From assembly GCA_029378245.1 (NCBI GenBank), contig JARKIF010000031.1, forward strand, positions 496,001 to 560,000: a stretch of DNA of 64,000 nucleotides, in the 5' to 3' direction. Shown here in pieces: positions 22,491 to 34,251 of the stretch. Made by a program: the position numbers and the translations under genes. The notes under the pieces were generated by a model. The model did no database searches, had not been told where the DNA came from, and saw only the letters and a list, made by a program, of their open reading frames with translations. This DNA is from Roridomyces roridus. Taxonomy: Eukaryota > Basidiomycota > Agaricomycetes > Agaricales > Mycenaceae. Position 1 is the first letter of the stretch; the number at the start of each line of letters is the position of its first letter.

Positions 22491-23675
22491 ATGCTCGTTG
22501 TATTCATTCGTTTTGGCACATTCTTTCGCGTCACATTCTCTTCTCTCTGGTCGAAGGCTCGCCTCTTCTTCACCTCCAAACAGCCCATCCAAGACCCCGA
22601 GATTGGTCTCCGCCCTCTCCACTGCAATGGTGCGTCGTCCATGCCTTTCCTTCATCTCGCCAGTTGCCCACGAGTCACCAGAGCCTCCCCAGTCATTCCT
22701 GAGCACACCGCACCCGCTGCGTCTCCCAGAATGTCACTGCGACCGCTCTTGCTATCCACCGACCCCGTTCCGTCGCATGGCTTGTACGCTCGGCCGCCCG
22801 TGTTGCCCACCAAGAAGACTCCTCGAACGTCCAAGTACAACCTGAATCGAAAGATATCTTCTCCGCGCATGCCTCTCAAGACTATCACCAACAACTACGG
22901 GAACGTCCTTCCGCGGGAGTGTGTCGTCGTCAAACACCCATACCCATCTCCGATTCCCGACGCAACTTGCCCGCCATCGCCGTCGTCTTCTCTCCCCGGA
23001 TCACCCAGCTGGCAAGACGAGAAGAAGAAAGTCCTTAACGAAGCGCGCGCATGGAACACCCACGTCAAGACAGATCATCGCAGACACTCTCTATCCGTTA
23101 TCAGCCAGTCCCAGGCCTCTGCTGCCCTAGCCAATCGCCGTGCCTCTGCCCCCGCGTGTCTCGGTGAAGCTCGCCTTTCTCTCGAGGAGCGTCTGAAACG
23201 CGTCGTCTCCCGCGCGAGCCCTAGCCCTATCCCCGAGCCTCTGGATACAGAAGAGCAGTTCATCATCGGCGAGCAGGATTCGGACAGCGATGGATCAGAG
23301 TTTGAGGGAGACGTCACCTACATGCCCGGCGAGGCCGACGTTACAATTACTGGTCTCGTCCCCAGTGCCGATTCCTCGACCGACTCGGACTCGGACCCTG
23401 ATTCTGCACCCACCACACCCATTATCGGTACCACCCCAGTCGTCGACATCGCCGAGCGTTCCGAGCTTCCGTACCTCCTGTCGGTGTGTACGCTCAAATC
23501 GATTATATCCGAGTATTCGACGACGACGACGTCAGAGTCGGTTGGGACGCTTGGGGATATGTTGGATGCGCTCGAGGTGGTTTTTGCGAGCAAGAAGTGG
23601 ACTAGTCTTGTTGATCTTGAGGGTGCGGCTGTGAGGGAGGAGATGAGGAGGAGAGTGGATGGGCAGGTTGTGTAG
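22491..23675 (+). CDS. Hypothetical Ser/Pro-rich, largely disordered protein
   Basis: I do not recognise a domain. The ATG at 22491 (MLVVFIRFGTFFRVTF) opens a long frame, although the frame extends upstream to 22362. The N-terminus is hydrophobic with basic residues. The middle is rich in Ser and Pro with many SP sites. An acidic stretch (DSDSDGSEFEGD) follows, and the end has a short predicted helix (TLGDMLDALEVVFASKKWTSLVDL). Codon use and the 1.2-kb uninterrupted frame support a real gene. An optional intron may lie at about 22630-22680. Neighbours give no functional hint. Confidence 0.6.
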   Translation: MLVVFIRFGTFFRVTFSSLWSKARLFFTSKQPIQDPEIGLRPLHCNGASSMPFLHLASCPRVTRASPVIPEHTAPAASPRMSLRPLLLSTDPVPSHGLYARPPVLPTKKTPRTSKYNLNRKISSPRMPLKTITNNYGNVLPRECVVVKHPYPSPIPDATCPPSPSSSLPGSPSWQDEKKKVLNEARAWNTHVKTDHRRHSLSVISQSQASAALANRRASAPACLGEARLSLEERLKRVVSRASPSPIPEPLDTEEQFIIGEQDSDSDGSEFEGDVTYMPGEADVTITGLVPSADSSTDSDSDPDSAPTTPIIGTTPVVDIAERSELPYLLSVCTLKSIISEYSTTTTSESVGTLGDMLDALEVVFASKKWTSLVDLEGAAVREEMRRRVDGQVV

Positions 23676-24677
23676 GTACCGGTCTGGCATGTATGTTTGG
23701 AATGAATCGGTTGGTATCGTTGGTTTTCTTTTGCAGAAGTAAGATGGCGCATGCGCCCGGCTACATGCTGTAAGAGATCCAAGCGTCTCGCGTCTGCCCC
23801 TCCCTCCCTCATCATGAGCTCTGTAGAAGCGTTAGGTTGAATACAGAAGATCATACAATACAATACTACATATGTCTGCACCTCCGCGCACTTGACTCTT
23901 TCTTGACTTGGTAGCATATATAGCCTCACAAATAGCGTAGATAAACAGTGTGAGTTCATCCCGGGAACCCAATCGACGAGATTGCAGACGGCAACTCCAA
24001 GTAAGTAGTACTACTGCCCGGGCAAATTCCAACACATACCGCCTTGTTCACCCTCGAAATTCCAACGCTCTGTGTCCCCCTTCTCCCCAAAATAAAAGCC
24101 GCTGCATGGTGTACATACCCAATGTGGGATTGCTCCGTGGACGACCCGACGTGCGGACGATTTTCTCGATGAGGAGGTGCAGGGCGCAAAGGGTGCAGTG
24201 GGCGCTCATGGTGTATTCTTGCTCAGTGTAAATATCAAGTATGCGGGACGCACGCGGTGGGAGCTTCTGTACGTCGAGCGTTAGGGAGTAGGGCGGGGAC
24301 GTGGTGGACTAAGTATCGCGGTGCATGTGGATGGGTACGGGAGTTGTAATTTAGATGATTTTGGATTTTGAACATTGTTTAGGCAGAGAAATACTGGATG
24401 CAATGGTGTGCAAGGAAGCGTTGCAAGCGTGAGAATTTGATCGGGCAATACTAGACTCACTAGTGTACATATGTGCTTCCCCCGCAGTGATCCCGAGGTA
24501 GGATATATGGTGGGGACAAAAAAGAATGCGCCAACCGGGAATTGAACTGAGTACAAGCAACTAACATTACTGAAATACGTAGTACAGCAGGAAGCAGGGA
24601 AGATAGCTACTGGAGTGCATCTGTGGACAGTGAACAAGACAAACATGATGATGCAGGGGAATTTAACTAACCAAGAT
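23676..24677. other. Intergenic, no gene seen
   Basis: This is the 3' flank between two convergent genes. It is moderately AT-rich, without a convincing ORF, tRNA or repeat. Confidence 0.5.
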
Positions 24678-27600
24678 CTAGTCGGTTGAGACCTCTGCAC
24701 CCTCCTCGGAGTAGCAGTTTGCCCAGTGAGGACCCAAGGAGGACCGATTCAGTACCAATTCGGTTGGAGCAGACTTGGAAATAATAAGAATACATGGTGG
24801 GACAAGCAAAGTGTGCAGAAGCTCAGGTAGCCCCCAGAAGAGGCGATGTCCATGAACATCACGGATCCATCCCGCTGCATCCACTGTCCACAGGCTGATT
24901 GGGTCTTCTGCCTGGGGAGTAACTGTGATGTGCTGGGACTGAGGGGTTCGGGTGTCCGGACTGTGAATGAGTGTCTTATGCTCAGGGAACAAGGATTGTG
25001 ATTGCACATGGTGATTGCAGCCAACAAGCCCTGGCAGCCGTGAACCTGTCACTGCATCCCGGATGCGCACTGTTTTGTCACCTGAGCTGGAGGCAACCTG
25101 GCCGTCTGGGGAGAATGCCACTGATTGCACCCCTTTGTCGTGGCCGGCAAGCTCAAGCAGCTGTTTGCCTGTTGCTGCATCCCAGATGCGCACTGTTTTG
25201 TCATCCGAGCCGGAAGCAACCTGTTTGCCGTCTGGGGAGAATGCCACTGATTGCACCGAGGTGTCGTGGCCGGCAAGCTCAAGCAGCTGTTCAAGCTCAA
25301 GCAGCTGTTTGCCTGTTGCTGCATCCCAGATGCGCACCGTTTTGTCACCTGAGCCGGAAGCAACCTGTTTGCCATCTGGGGAGAATGCCACTGATTGCAC
25401 CCAGTTGTCGTGGCCGGCAAGCTCAAGCAGCTGTTTGCCTGTTGCTGCATCCCAGATGCGCACCGTTTTGTCATATGAGCCGGAAGCAACCTGTTTGCCA
25501 TCTGGGGAGAATGCCACTGATCCCACCCACTTGTCGTGGCCGGCAAGCTCAAGCAGCTGTTTGCCTGTTGCTGCATCCCAGATGCGCACCGTTTTGTCAC
25601 CTGAGCCGGAAGCAACCTGTTTGCCGTCTGGGGAGAATGCCACTGATCCCACCCAGGTGTCGTGGCCGGCAAGCTCAAGCAGCTGTTTGCCTGTTGCTGC
25701 ATCCCAGATGCGCACTGTTTTGTCATCCGAGCCGGAAGCAACCTGTTTGCCGTCTGGGGAGAATGCCACTGATTGCACCGAGGTGTCGTGGCCGGCAAGC
25801 TCAAGCAGCTGTTTGCCTGTTGCTGCATCCCAGATGTGCACCGTTTTGTCACCGGAGCCGGAAGCAACCTGTTTGCCGTCTGAGGAGAATGCCACTGATC
25901 CCACCCAGGTGTCGTGGCCGGCAAGCTCAAGCAGCTGTTCAAGCTCAAGCAGCTGTTTGCCTGTTGCTGCATCCCAGATGCGCACCGTTTTGTCACCGGA
26001 GCCGGAAGCAACCTGTTTGCCGTCTGGGGAGAATGCCACTGATTGCACCCAGTTGTCGTGGCCGGCAAGCTCAAGCAGCTGTTTGCCTGTTGCTGCATCC
26101 CAGATGCGCACCGTTTTGTCATATGAGCCGGAAGCAACCTGTTTGCCGTCTGGGGAGAATGCCACTGATCCCACCCAGTTGTCGTGGCCGGCAAGCTCAA
26201 GCAGCTGTTTGCCTGTTGCTGCATCCCAGATGCGCACCGTTTTGTCACCGGAGCCGGAAGCAACCTGTTTGCCGTCTGGGGAGAATGCCACTGATCCCAC
26301 CCAGTCGTCGTGGCCGGCAAGCTCAAGCAGCTGTTTGCCTGTTGCTGCATCCCAGATGCGCACTGTTTTGTCATCCGAGCCGGAAGCAACCTGTTGGCCG
26401 TCTGGGGAGAATGCCACTGATTGCACCCAGTTGTCGTGGCCAGCAAGCTCAAGCAGCTGTTTGCCTGTTGCTGCATCCCAGATGCGCACTGTTTTGTCAC
26501 GTGAGCCGGAAGCAACCTGTTTGCCATCTGGGGAGAATGCCACTGATTGCACCCAGTCGTCGTGGCCGGCAAGCTCAAGCAGCTGTTTGCCTGTTGCTGC
26601 ATCCCAGATGTGCACAGTTTTGTCTGAGCCGGAAGCAAGCTGTTTGCCATTGGGGGAAAATGCCACAGATTGCACTGAGCCACTGGGCACTTCTATCCTC
26701 ACTAGTGTTCTTGCTACAACAGCGCCTCTGCATTTGACTTGCACCACCCGCGGAAACCTTTGTTTCCATCCCAGCAATCTCTGTCCCTCATCCTGCAAGG
26801 CAATGCCCAACTCTGTGGCCAGGCTGCTGACGTACAAATGTGGGGTTGAGTGCTTTGTGGCACCATTGAAAAATCCGGCCCACAGCCGTTGACATGCCCT
26901 CAAGTAATCTTGCAGCTGCCCACTGTTTACCTTGATATGTCAGTAAGAATACATTTCACGGCCATGCCATTCATTGACCCACCTTTGCATCCCACTCCTG
27001 AGTATTATAAAGTGCCGCACGGCAGTCCAACTTCAAAAGATTCATTGCTTCCATCCAAAATAATATCTTCAAACTGCTGAACTGTTGCAAACTTTTTGAG
27101 AGTCTGTCAACCATCTCGCTGTTAGTATGCTGGACCAATGTTAAGGCTGTTGCCCAGTACCGGCATGCATACTGAAGCTCTTTGGATATTTCTTCATTGA
27201 CCCTGGATGCTAACCCTGGATCCTCCTCATCCAGCATGTAAGATGACTGAAGGCCACACATATTGAAATGGAGTGAATTCTCCAGTATTCGGAAACAATC
27301 TGCTGCTCGCATAGCCAAGTAGTTGGTTGCAACTTCAGCATGTATGTATCGCTGAGGATCTGTGATGAAATCATCAAACGATTTGTGGTAGGAGTATACA
27401 CATTTGTCTCTCTGGGAGATATAGAGCACAGCATATAGTGCATCCACTCTGTGTTTGACAGCTTCCTCATCAATGTTGTCCAAGTGGTCAACCACAAGTG
27501 GAGCAAGTTCCTGGACTGTTTGAGGTCTCCTTGAAGTAGCCACAATATACAGAATATGCTTTGAGAGTTCCACCTCAGTGCCTATATCTGGTAGAGCCTC

Positions 27601-29563
27601 ATTAAGGATAGCTTTGTACAAGGTATCGGTGGGCAACTCCACAGTGCCAGATTTGGGCAGTCTGTCACTAGTGCGGATTTGTTGCATTCGTGTCTTGCGC
27701 TCTTTCTCTGACAATGTGAAACCTGCTGGAAAGAGAAGTCGTTTGACTGTTGCTGCATAGATAAAGATCCCTCCAGATTGTGCAACAATAAAGCTCAGGT
27801 CTGCTTCAGAGAGAGGCCCAAATTCAGCAGTGACAAATTTGTGCACATCATCCTGGGCTGTTTCAGGAGGGATCTGCTCCAATTGGTAGATATTGCTGTT
27901 TTCCAGATGCTGACATTGTTCAACAATCATGGGATGGGGTCGACTGGTGAGCAGGAACCTCAGGCCTTGCATTTCTTGTTTAACTGTAGCCACTTGATGG
28001 ATCAAATCTTGGATAAAATGTGCTCCTTCAATGCCTTCAATCTCATCCAGAGCATCAATCACTATGACTTGTGATGCTTGCTGACCTCCATGTTTCTTCA
28101 ATGATTTCATCCATGGGCCAATTAGCAGCTCAGCCACATGGCGACTGGAAGCAGGAGTAAGCTGGTCAAGGTTCAAATCCCTCACAGCATATGCATATGC
28201 AGTGTTCTCAGGGATGAGTTGGCGAACAATTGTAGGGATGATTGACACTCGAGCTCGAGCCTGCTCATCATTGCGGGAGCAAAAGAATGAGCCCCCAAAC
28301 TGTTTGTGCCCCTGCAACCGCTTGCATAGTGTGTAGGCCACAGTGGACTTGCCAGTACCAGCCATACCACTGAGCCAGAAAATTGGGGAAGTATTGGGAG
28401 ATTTATCCACTGCCCACTTTTCAAGTTTGTCCAGCAACTCTTTCCGAGTTTCGGGTGTGCATTCTCGTCTGGGTGATACTGCTGCTCCTGTATCTGCATC
28501 AAACAAGGCTCTAGGCGCAAATGATGGGAGCATGGAAGCCTTGGATTGTTGTATCAGAATTGAAATCCCATTTTGAATGGAAAACATTACCAAGGCAAAG
28601 TCCACATTTTTCTTCACATCCCTAGCAATTGCCTGAGTCATTCTTTGCTGATGAAGTACTTAGAAGCTTCACTGTAAGATCAAAGAAAGAGGCACTAACG
28701 TAATGATCATCTGTCCCTTGGTTCAGTGTGTCAATGCACTCAGTGATTTTGCCAGCAATTTCGTGTTGCTGATAGATTTTCTTTGCCACAGCTGTTGACT
28801 TGATATCGTGCATTTCCTTGGCTTGCTTTATAAGTAGGCTTGGAAGATTTAGTCAGTGTCATCATCATCAGGATTGACTCACTCTGCTAGCTTGTTGCTG
28901 CTTGCTGTAATATCGATATTGTACTTGTCACTCTCCAGGAGTACTCCTTCAACCTCTGCCAGCTGACCTGACAATTTGACAAGGGCATCCTCCAGAGCTT
29001 CTTTGTTCCCAATGTATTCCTGGAAATGAGCATAAGCAATGAACAATAACTAGCACAGAAAGTGTTATTACTACTGCCACATCTGAAATGGTGTTGAAGA
29101 TTTCAAAGGGAGTGTTGAAGGGCTGGGGAACGAAGGGTGCTATAAGTTTGGTGATCTGATGCAAACCCTGCCAAGTATGTTTGACCCTCTTGCCAATATC
29201 TTGTCTCCATGTCTCTGGTTGGGTTTCAGCAGCAGGCATTGCTCTACTGGCAGCAGCAGCAGGTGTTTGATTCAGGGCAGCAGTACTATGAGTTTCACTG
29301 TGCTCCTTGTTCTCTGTCAGCTGGATCCACAGCCGGCCCAATTTCTTGTTCAAGTTGTCTGGCTTGACAAGAGAAAGTTCAACAACTTTTTCTCTGTTAG
29401 TTAGAAAATAACCATGTAGGGCTGAGACAAACCATGTGCAGTCCGGGATTTTTGGATAAGATCTTGGATGGAAAAAGTCCCCTGGCAAACCAGCTTTGTG
29501 TTGGAAAGACCCCTGTGGAGCAGCTGAAATGTCAGCTGGGTAGCTGTCGGACAGCTGTGTCAT
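24678..29563 (-). CDS. NWD-type STAND protein: N-terminal domain, NACHT NTPase, 13 WD40 repeats
   Basis: This is a fungal NLR-like signal-transducing NTPase of the family that includes non-self recognition genes. Start: ATG at 29563. The N-terminal exons (29563-28640) encode a helical region with IAPFVPQPFNTPFEIFNTISDVAV. Introns lie at about 29082-29019, 28880-28840 and 28700-28645. The NACHT core has Walker A GMAGTGKST (about 28345), Walker B VIVIDALDEIEG (about 28060) and FLLTSRPHP. An intron at 26979-26925 (GTGGGT donor, acceptor ATATCAAG) joins EWDAK to VNSGQLQDYLRACQ. Then come 13 WD40 repeats of 42 residues (26700-25030) that are almost identical except at a few surface positions. A short unique tail ends at 24678. 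Ligand-triggered oligomerisation is known for the family; the ligand here is unknown. The base composition is more AT-rich than that of neighbouring genes. Confidence 0.9.
25030..26700 (-). repeat. Tandem array of 126-bp WD40-coding repeats
   Basis: Thirteen units each encode a variant of [38 protein letters not shown]. Between units nearly all base changes fall in the same codons and alter the amino acid. The residues after GHD vary among D, N, T, K and W, S, G. The residue before SVAFS is Q or G. The residue before DKT is R, D, G or Y. Units 6 and 11 carry the same extra LEQLL. Unit length is a multiple of three, which also opens long meaningless frames on the other strand. Confidence 0.9.
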
Positions 29564-30298
29564 GAATTGTCAACCTTGCAGCAGATCTCAGATGCTTTGT
29601 ACAAACATTTTGGATTCATAATTCCAGTGTGGTTTGAGGCTTGACACCTCTTCAGTCTTGAAATCGGCAGAGCACCCGGTGACCTTGACATAAAAACGGG
29701 GTCGGAGCTTCCGGGGGAGTTGATCTGCACTTTGGACTACACCATGTGAGTCAGTTATGGGGTTTCAAGGAGGATTCATGGCTGACCGAGTAGAGAATAT
29801 GTCTTCATAGACATAGTGATGCTGGGGGAGAGAGAGAAGAGAGAGACATGTCCTGCCACGTAGCAGCCTCGAGGCCCTTGTCAAAATCTTCCCAGACCTG
29901 TCAGATTGTGGGAGAGATGCCACGGTCCCGGGCCGAGGAAAAACTTGAGATATTTTTGCAAAGCTGCTGCCACCAACGGGATACACGAGATGCGGCCGTA
30001 GGGCTGCGGACCCGAACCGTCCATGACGGCTTTACGGCCACCCGTCGACGGGTACCCGTGCCGACCCGACGGGGTCCAACAAAGAATTTCAACGGTACCG
30101 TCAGAAACGACCCGTATGCCCTCAAGACCCGTCAAAAATCGGCCGTCACGGCCGTCGAACGGGTGTGGTAAAATCAAGGTAATTCGAGTGATGGCGGCTG
30201 CGGTGGTATTCAGTCCTCGGAGATTACTGCCATGGCCCTTGAATTTACCAAGACAATGTACGAGGGATGCGCATTTGCTGAGGTGAGTCCACCAAAAC
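29564..30298. other. Intergenic, with an ACCCG-rich GC block
   Basis: Beyond the NWD promoter region there is no gene. From about 29990 to 30175 the sequence is dense in ACCCG and its complement, including CCCGTCGACGGGTACCCGTG. It may be the remains of a transposon end. The stretch 30220-30298 belongs to a dispersed repeat also seen, inverted, at 42630-42740 and 43195-43265. Confidence 0.4.
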
Positions 30299-31373
30299 CC
30301 GAGTTTATCAGGCGGCTCTTGGTTGGTGAGTACCCATACCACCATCCGAACCGTCACGCATTGACCGCGGGTTTGATTCCCGGGCAACATATGTAGGTCC
30401 TGCAGCGTGGTTCCATCTTTTTTTCTTGACACCTGCCGCCTGCGAATTTCACTCCTGAACTTCGAATGCCGGGCATTGAGGCAATCGCCCGCGGACGCGC
30501 CCATTGGCGTTGAGATTGGGCTGATTGGCTAATCTTATCTCTTCGATCAGACGCTGCGTGAATCTCCAATTCACGCTGAATACCATCGGGGACCCTACCC
30601 GGCTCCCCTATCCCATCGCTTTGGTGGGGTAGTGGTAACCTGGGTCGTTGCCATATCAACCTTATTCGACCCGCCGGGGGTTTGATTCCCTCCCAAAGCA
30701 TAGGCCAGAGTAAATGTTCGATTTCCTCTCTTTTTGTTGGCTCTCCAGTCCTGAGTACTGAGTCCTGATCATTTCCCCTTGACACGGTCGCGAAGGCCCT
30801 GGATCCGTGTAAACCGGTACCGTATGTAAAACTGTTCATTTTCAATGCATGCACCGCCTCCAGCGCGTACCTATCAGCCCGCGCGTTTGAACGCCGTGCT
30901 GCTGCTGCATGGAGACAACCGGAGATCTAGAGTTGCCAGAGAGTATCATCTCTGTTAGCAATAGCATGCACAATTTAATTGCGGGGTTCGACTGATTGCA
31001 CTTATGTCGAAATGGAATGACCGGCGTCTGGATGTCAACTGGTACTGCAAACCGAAATACTGTTACAAGTTACAACAGAATTCGTATTCGAAAGCGCTAT
31101 CGTACATTACAGCGGTAAGTAATAAATAAAATAAGTATGGTGGGTAGAAGTAAACTGAACTGAATGAGTGAGGTAGAATAATGCAATGCAATGTGATGCG
31201 GTTAAAGGTAAAGATTCTCTCTCAAAGTCAAGGTCAAAGCAACGCGCTAATCAGCAGGCAAATCACAAAGGCGGACGCGCACCCTTGGGTCGCATGCCCA
31301 CTGGAGTCTGAATAAGACTCGGCCCGCGCGGACGTGTGCGCGTCCTGGTGCCGATTCCCGTTCCCGTTCCAGT

Positions 31374-31408
<35 letters not shown>

Positions 31409-32500
31409 CACCACCAGCACTCGCATTCGAAACCACCGGCGTCAAAGGCTCCGGATCAGGCACCACAGCAGGCGCGAGTACCGTCAAAATCGATATAGCC
31501 TCAGACCTAGGCCTGAACACCACAGGCGAGATGACCGTCGACACCGGGGATTCAGACGCTCCAAGCTCTGTCTGCGTCGGTGTAGCGCTTCCCGAATTCG
31601 ACTCCTCCTCCTCCTCCTCGTATATGGGAACCCCAGTGCTCTCCGACGGCACGCTCGAAAGCGGTGCGAACGCCAGAGACCCACCGGCACTTCCCCGTCT
31701 GATGTCCGTGTTGAGTTTCTGCAGCTGGGAGGAGAGGTAGGCTGCTCGTCGTGAGGAGCCGGGTGTCGGCGTTGGCGGTTGTAGTTGTGGTTGTTGTTGT
31801 GAGGGCGGCGATGGTGGAGGGAGGGGAGGGAGTGGAGGCGAGTTTCTGCGCGTAGTGTAGCCTAAGCTGGAAGGATGCGGGTCGGGATGTGGATTCGGGA
31901 GAGTGTGTTCCGAGGGAGGGATGCTGGAAAGAGGACTGAACGTGATTGACACGTCTTCCTCCTCGTCTTCCGCAGGAGCAGTGGAAATCGCGAGCTGCTG
32001 TAATTGTGCCTCGAGGTACGCTTGCCGGCGCGAGGGTCCTAAAGCAGGCGAGGGTCCTAAAGCAGGAACCTGAGGCAGCGTGCCCGAATTCAACCCCGGC
32101 GGCGTAGGCTGCGAAGACAGGAGCGCCGGAAGCTCCGGCTCATCGTCGTCCAAATCGACGCTAAAGGGCGAAATCTTCATCGCGAGCTTGTTCTCCTCGT
32201 CCTCCTCTGCCTGCTTCGCACTCTCAGGCCCACCAAATGGATACACGCCTCGCCCCCTTCCGTTGGCCACGGCCCTCCGTCGTCGGTAGACGTACAGCGA
32301 TATGGAACCAAAGACAATGAAGGCCACTAGGGCGAGGGTGCCGACGATAACACCCAGGAGCGCTGAGGTGGAGACGGCTGAGGTCTTGCGCGTACCACCG
32401 GTGTCATTGGCGGAGGTGCCGTTGTTGCTGGATGGTTTCGGCGATATGGAAGTGGACGTCGATACAGCGGAAGAGGATGATGTCGGAATTGTCGCGGAAG
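30299..32500 (-). repeat. Inverted repeat arm shared with 39688-41920
   Basis: This region holds the 3' part of the intact membrane protein gene plus about 950 bp of its downstream flank. It matches 39688-41920 in opposite orientation, including the tRNA-like sequence, the T-arm motifs and the AATCTTTACTTTTTAACCGC-type 3' flank. Together with the left arm it shows that three copies of this gene neighbourhood exist in the window. Confidence 0.85.
30618..30700 (+). tRNA. tRNA-like sequence, possible tRNA-Gly(GCC) with intron, perhaps a SINE head
   Basis: An acceptor stem GCTTTGG pairs with CCAAAGC near the 3' end, followed by A. The D-arm region reads GGGTAGTGGTAACC. An anticodon stem GGTCG/CGACC encloses TTGCCA..., which gives U33-GCC-A37 and an intron of about 12 nt after position 37. 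The T-arm is GGGGG-TTTGATT-CCCTC. A T5 run follows at about 30733. The second T-loop base pattern (TTTGATT for TTCGATT) and the presence of other copies in repeats make a pseudogene or SINE head as likely as an active tRNA. Confidence 0.45.
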
Positions 32501-32924
32501 TCGGCACGATAAGGTCGACCTCGTTGCTTTGTGCGAGCATGACCAGCCCGTCCATCGCCTCGAAAACGCCGTTCCCACTTGATTGAATGAGCTTTGATGA
32601 ACAGAAGGAGTAAACACATTGCGACGCACCTCCCAGGAAAGTTCACCACCGCCGACAGAGTCTGCGGCGGGACGTCTACGAGCCTAACAGAACTGCCCTC
32701 CGTCGCGTACCACAACTGCCATCCACCCGTAGGCTCTGTGCCGTCCAATGTCCACCCCACTGTAAGCTGCGCGCCCGCTGCGTATGGCCCTGGGGCGAGC
32801 GGTGTGAATATCAAGCCGTTGACGTATGAGAGAAAGAGGAAGAATATAGTAAAACTGTGTGCGTGCATTGAGCTCGACCTGCAGCTAGACGAAAAAGCGG
32901 GACTCACCATCGGAAAAGAAGCAT
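31263..32924 (-). CDS. Single-pass membrane protein with proline-rich cytoplasmic tail, intact copy
   Basis: I do not recognise a named family. The start is ATG at 32924; intron 1 (about 32907-32854) lies inside the signal peptide, which continues FTIFFLFLSYVNG. The short ectodomain FTPLAPGPYAAGAQLTVGWTLDG... has a beta-sandwich look. Intron 2 (about 32633-32580, acceptor TCAATCAAG) joins NFPG to SGNGVFEAMDGLVML. A Ser/Thr-rich stalk precedes the transmembrane segment LLGVIVGTLALVAFIVFGSI and a stop-transfer YRRRRAV. The tail is acidic, then proline-rich. It ends with a Gly-Thr dipeptide run encoded by a short tandem repeat (31370-31420) and RPKGARPPL, with TGA at 31265-31263. It resembles fungal wall sensors in plan (ectodomain, stalk, helix, tail), which is inference only. 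Two other copies lie at 12160 and 39783. Confidence 0.75.
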
Positions 32925-32973
32925 TTAGAAAGAAGAAGAAGAAGAAAGAAGAAAGAAAACAGAACTCGTTCAC

Positions 32974-34251
32974 CCGGAAGGGGGGCGGGGGTGAACGCTA
33001 GGCCAGCCTATTATGTGTCTGGGAGAGGGAGGGGCAGATCGGGGGACCGCGCTCGGGGTAACTCTCTCATATACCCAAAGCATCCCGAAACGCTTTAAAA
33101 TAGGTCTCTTAGACGACAAACGGCGTCCCGGCTAAAAAACGAGTACAGCCTCGGCGACTGTCGACTTGATGCGTATCGACGCTGGGCGCTAGCGGCCGCC
33201 GCGATCCGGAGCATGTGCTGGCCTTGTCTGGGAGTTTCGGAGAGCCTGGAGGTGAGCTGAGGGTACAGAGGGTGTCTCCTGGAGGTTCAAGGTGGGGAGA
33301 GAGAGGCTATGGGTAAAAGGGCAAGGCACACAATGATGTGCTATCAATCACGTTAATGAGTCGGCCGGGATCTTTAATTAGTAACCGCCGCTTAGCATTT
33401 GTATGGGCGGATTCGGAATTCCCGACTTGTTCGTTCGGAGACTCGAGCTCGCGGAATTTCATGCTCCTTACTACTGTCTTTCATTGCCTTCAATTCAACT
33501 TTTTCTCATCGGAGCGGCCCGAACTGCACATACTCGGGAACTACTTGCATATCAGTGGCGCTACTTACTAGGCTCTTTTGAGTTGGCGCCGTCGGTATGG
33601 TCCTGGACTCGACTCGGGGGTCCGAACTTCTAGTTCCACTTGGCACTGCAGTACACTGGAAGGCCTGGCTGGTGAGAAATCAGAATCAGAATATCCCACG
33701 TACCAATCGGCGTCGCAGTGTACTTTTACTTTACATGTCAGGCATAGTTTTCCACCTCCGTTTTATATCACACGAAGTAAGTATTCGAATCCCCAGGGCC
33801 TGGGCAGTGCGCCATTCGAGCGCAGAGTTCCAAGTACCGGACCGCCGTGATGCGCATGCGCATCGTGGTTGTCCGGGGAATGTCAGTGTGAAACGCGTGG
33901 GAGGGTTTGAGCTGAACGCTGAGGCCTGAGCCGCCCGTCTTTGCATATTCATCTGCGGGTGCAGGTGTGGGTCCGGAGATTGGTCGAGCGAGCAGTCGAA
34001 GTGGGATTGACTCTGTTCCTGGCCCGCGTCCTTCGGAGTGGAGTGAACGTGAAATCCAAAGATGTCCAAAATGCCCGAGACAGTCTGATCGCCGGCGTTC
34101 TCTTGAATGAATAGAAAGTCCAGTCTCTGCAAACATACAAGTACATACACGATACTGTACACGTCAAGTTAATTCCCAGTCCAATCACCGACCTCGACAC
34201 TGTTGGCAATATGAGATCAACACAAAATTTTCCGGGAAATGCACCACCAAC
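32974..34251. other. Non-coding part of the right arm
   Basis: This corresponds to 10920-12120 of the left arm. The minus strand at 33731-34140 has an open frame (GDQTVSGILDIFGFHVHS...) that matches the far 3' region of the left jelly-roll copy. It carries a 16-base deletion and a 21-base insertion relative to it. I see no reliable gene. Confidence 0.4.

Noticed and set aside
25030..26700. CRISPR-like direct repeat array
   Set aside because: The units are 126-bp coding repeats without spacers, in a eukaryotic gene.
24971..26892. Very long open frames on the strand opposite the WD40 repeats (up to 625 codons)
   Set aside because: The 126-bp unit is a multiple of three, so any frame without a stop in one unit stays open. 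The products are Cys/Ser/Pro-rich repeats with no protein logic.
31336..31740. Plus-strand frame encoding a Pro-Val repeat protein
   Set aside because: It is the antisense of the Gly-Thr dipeptide run in the membrane protein tail.
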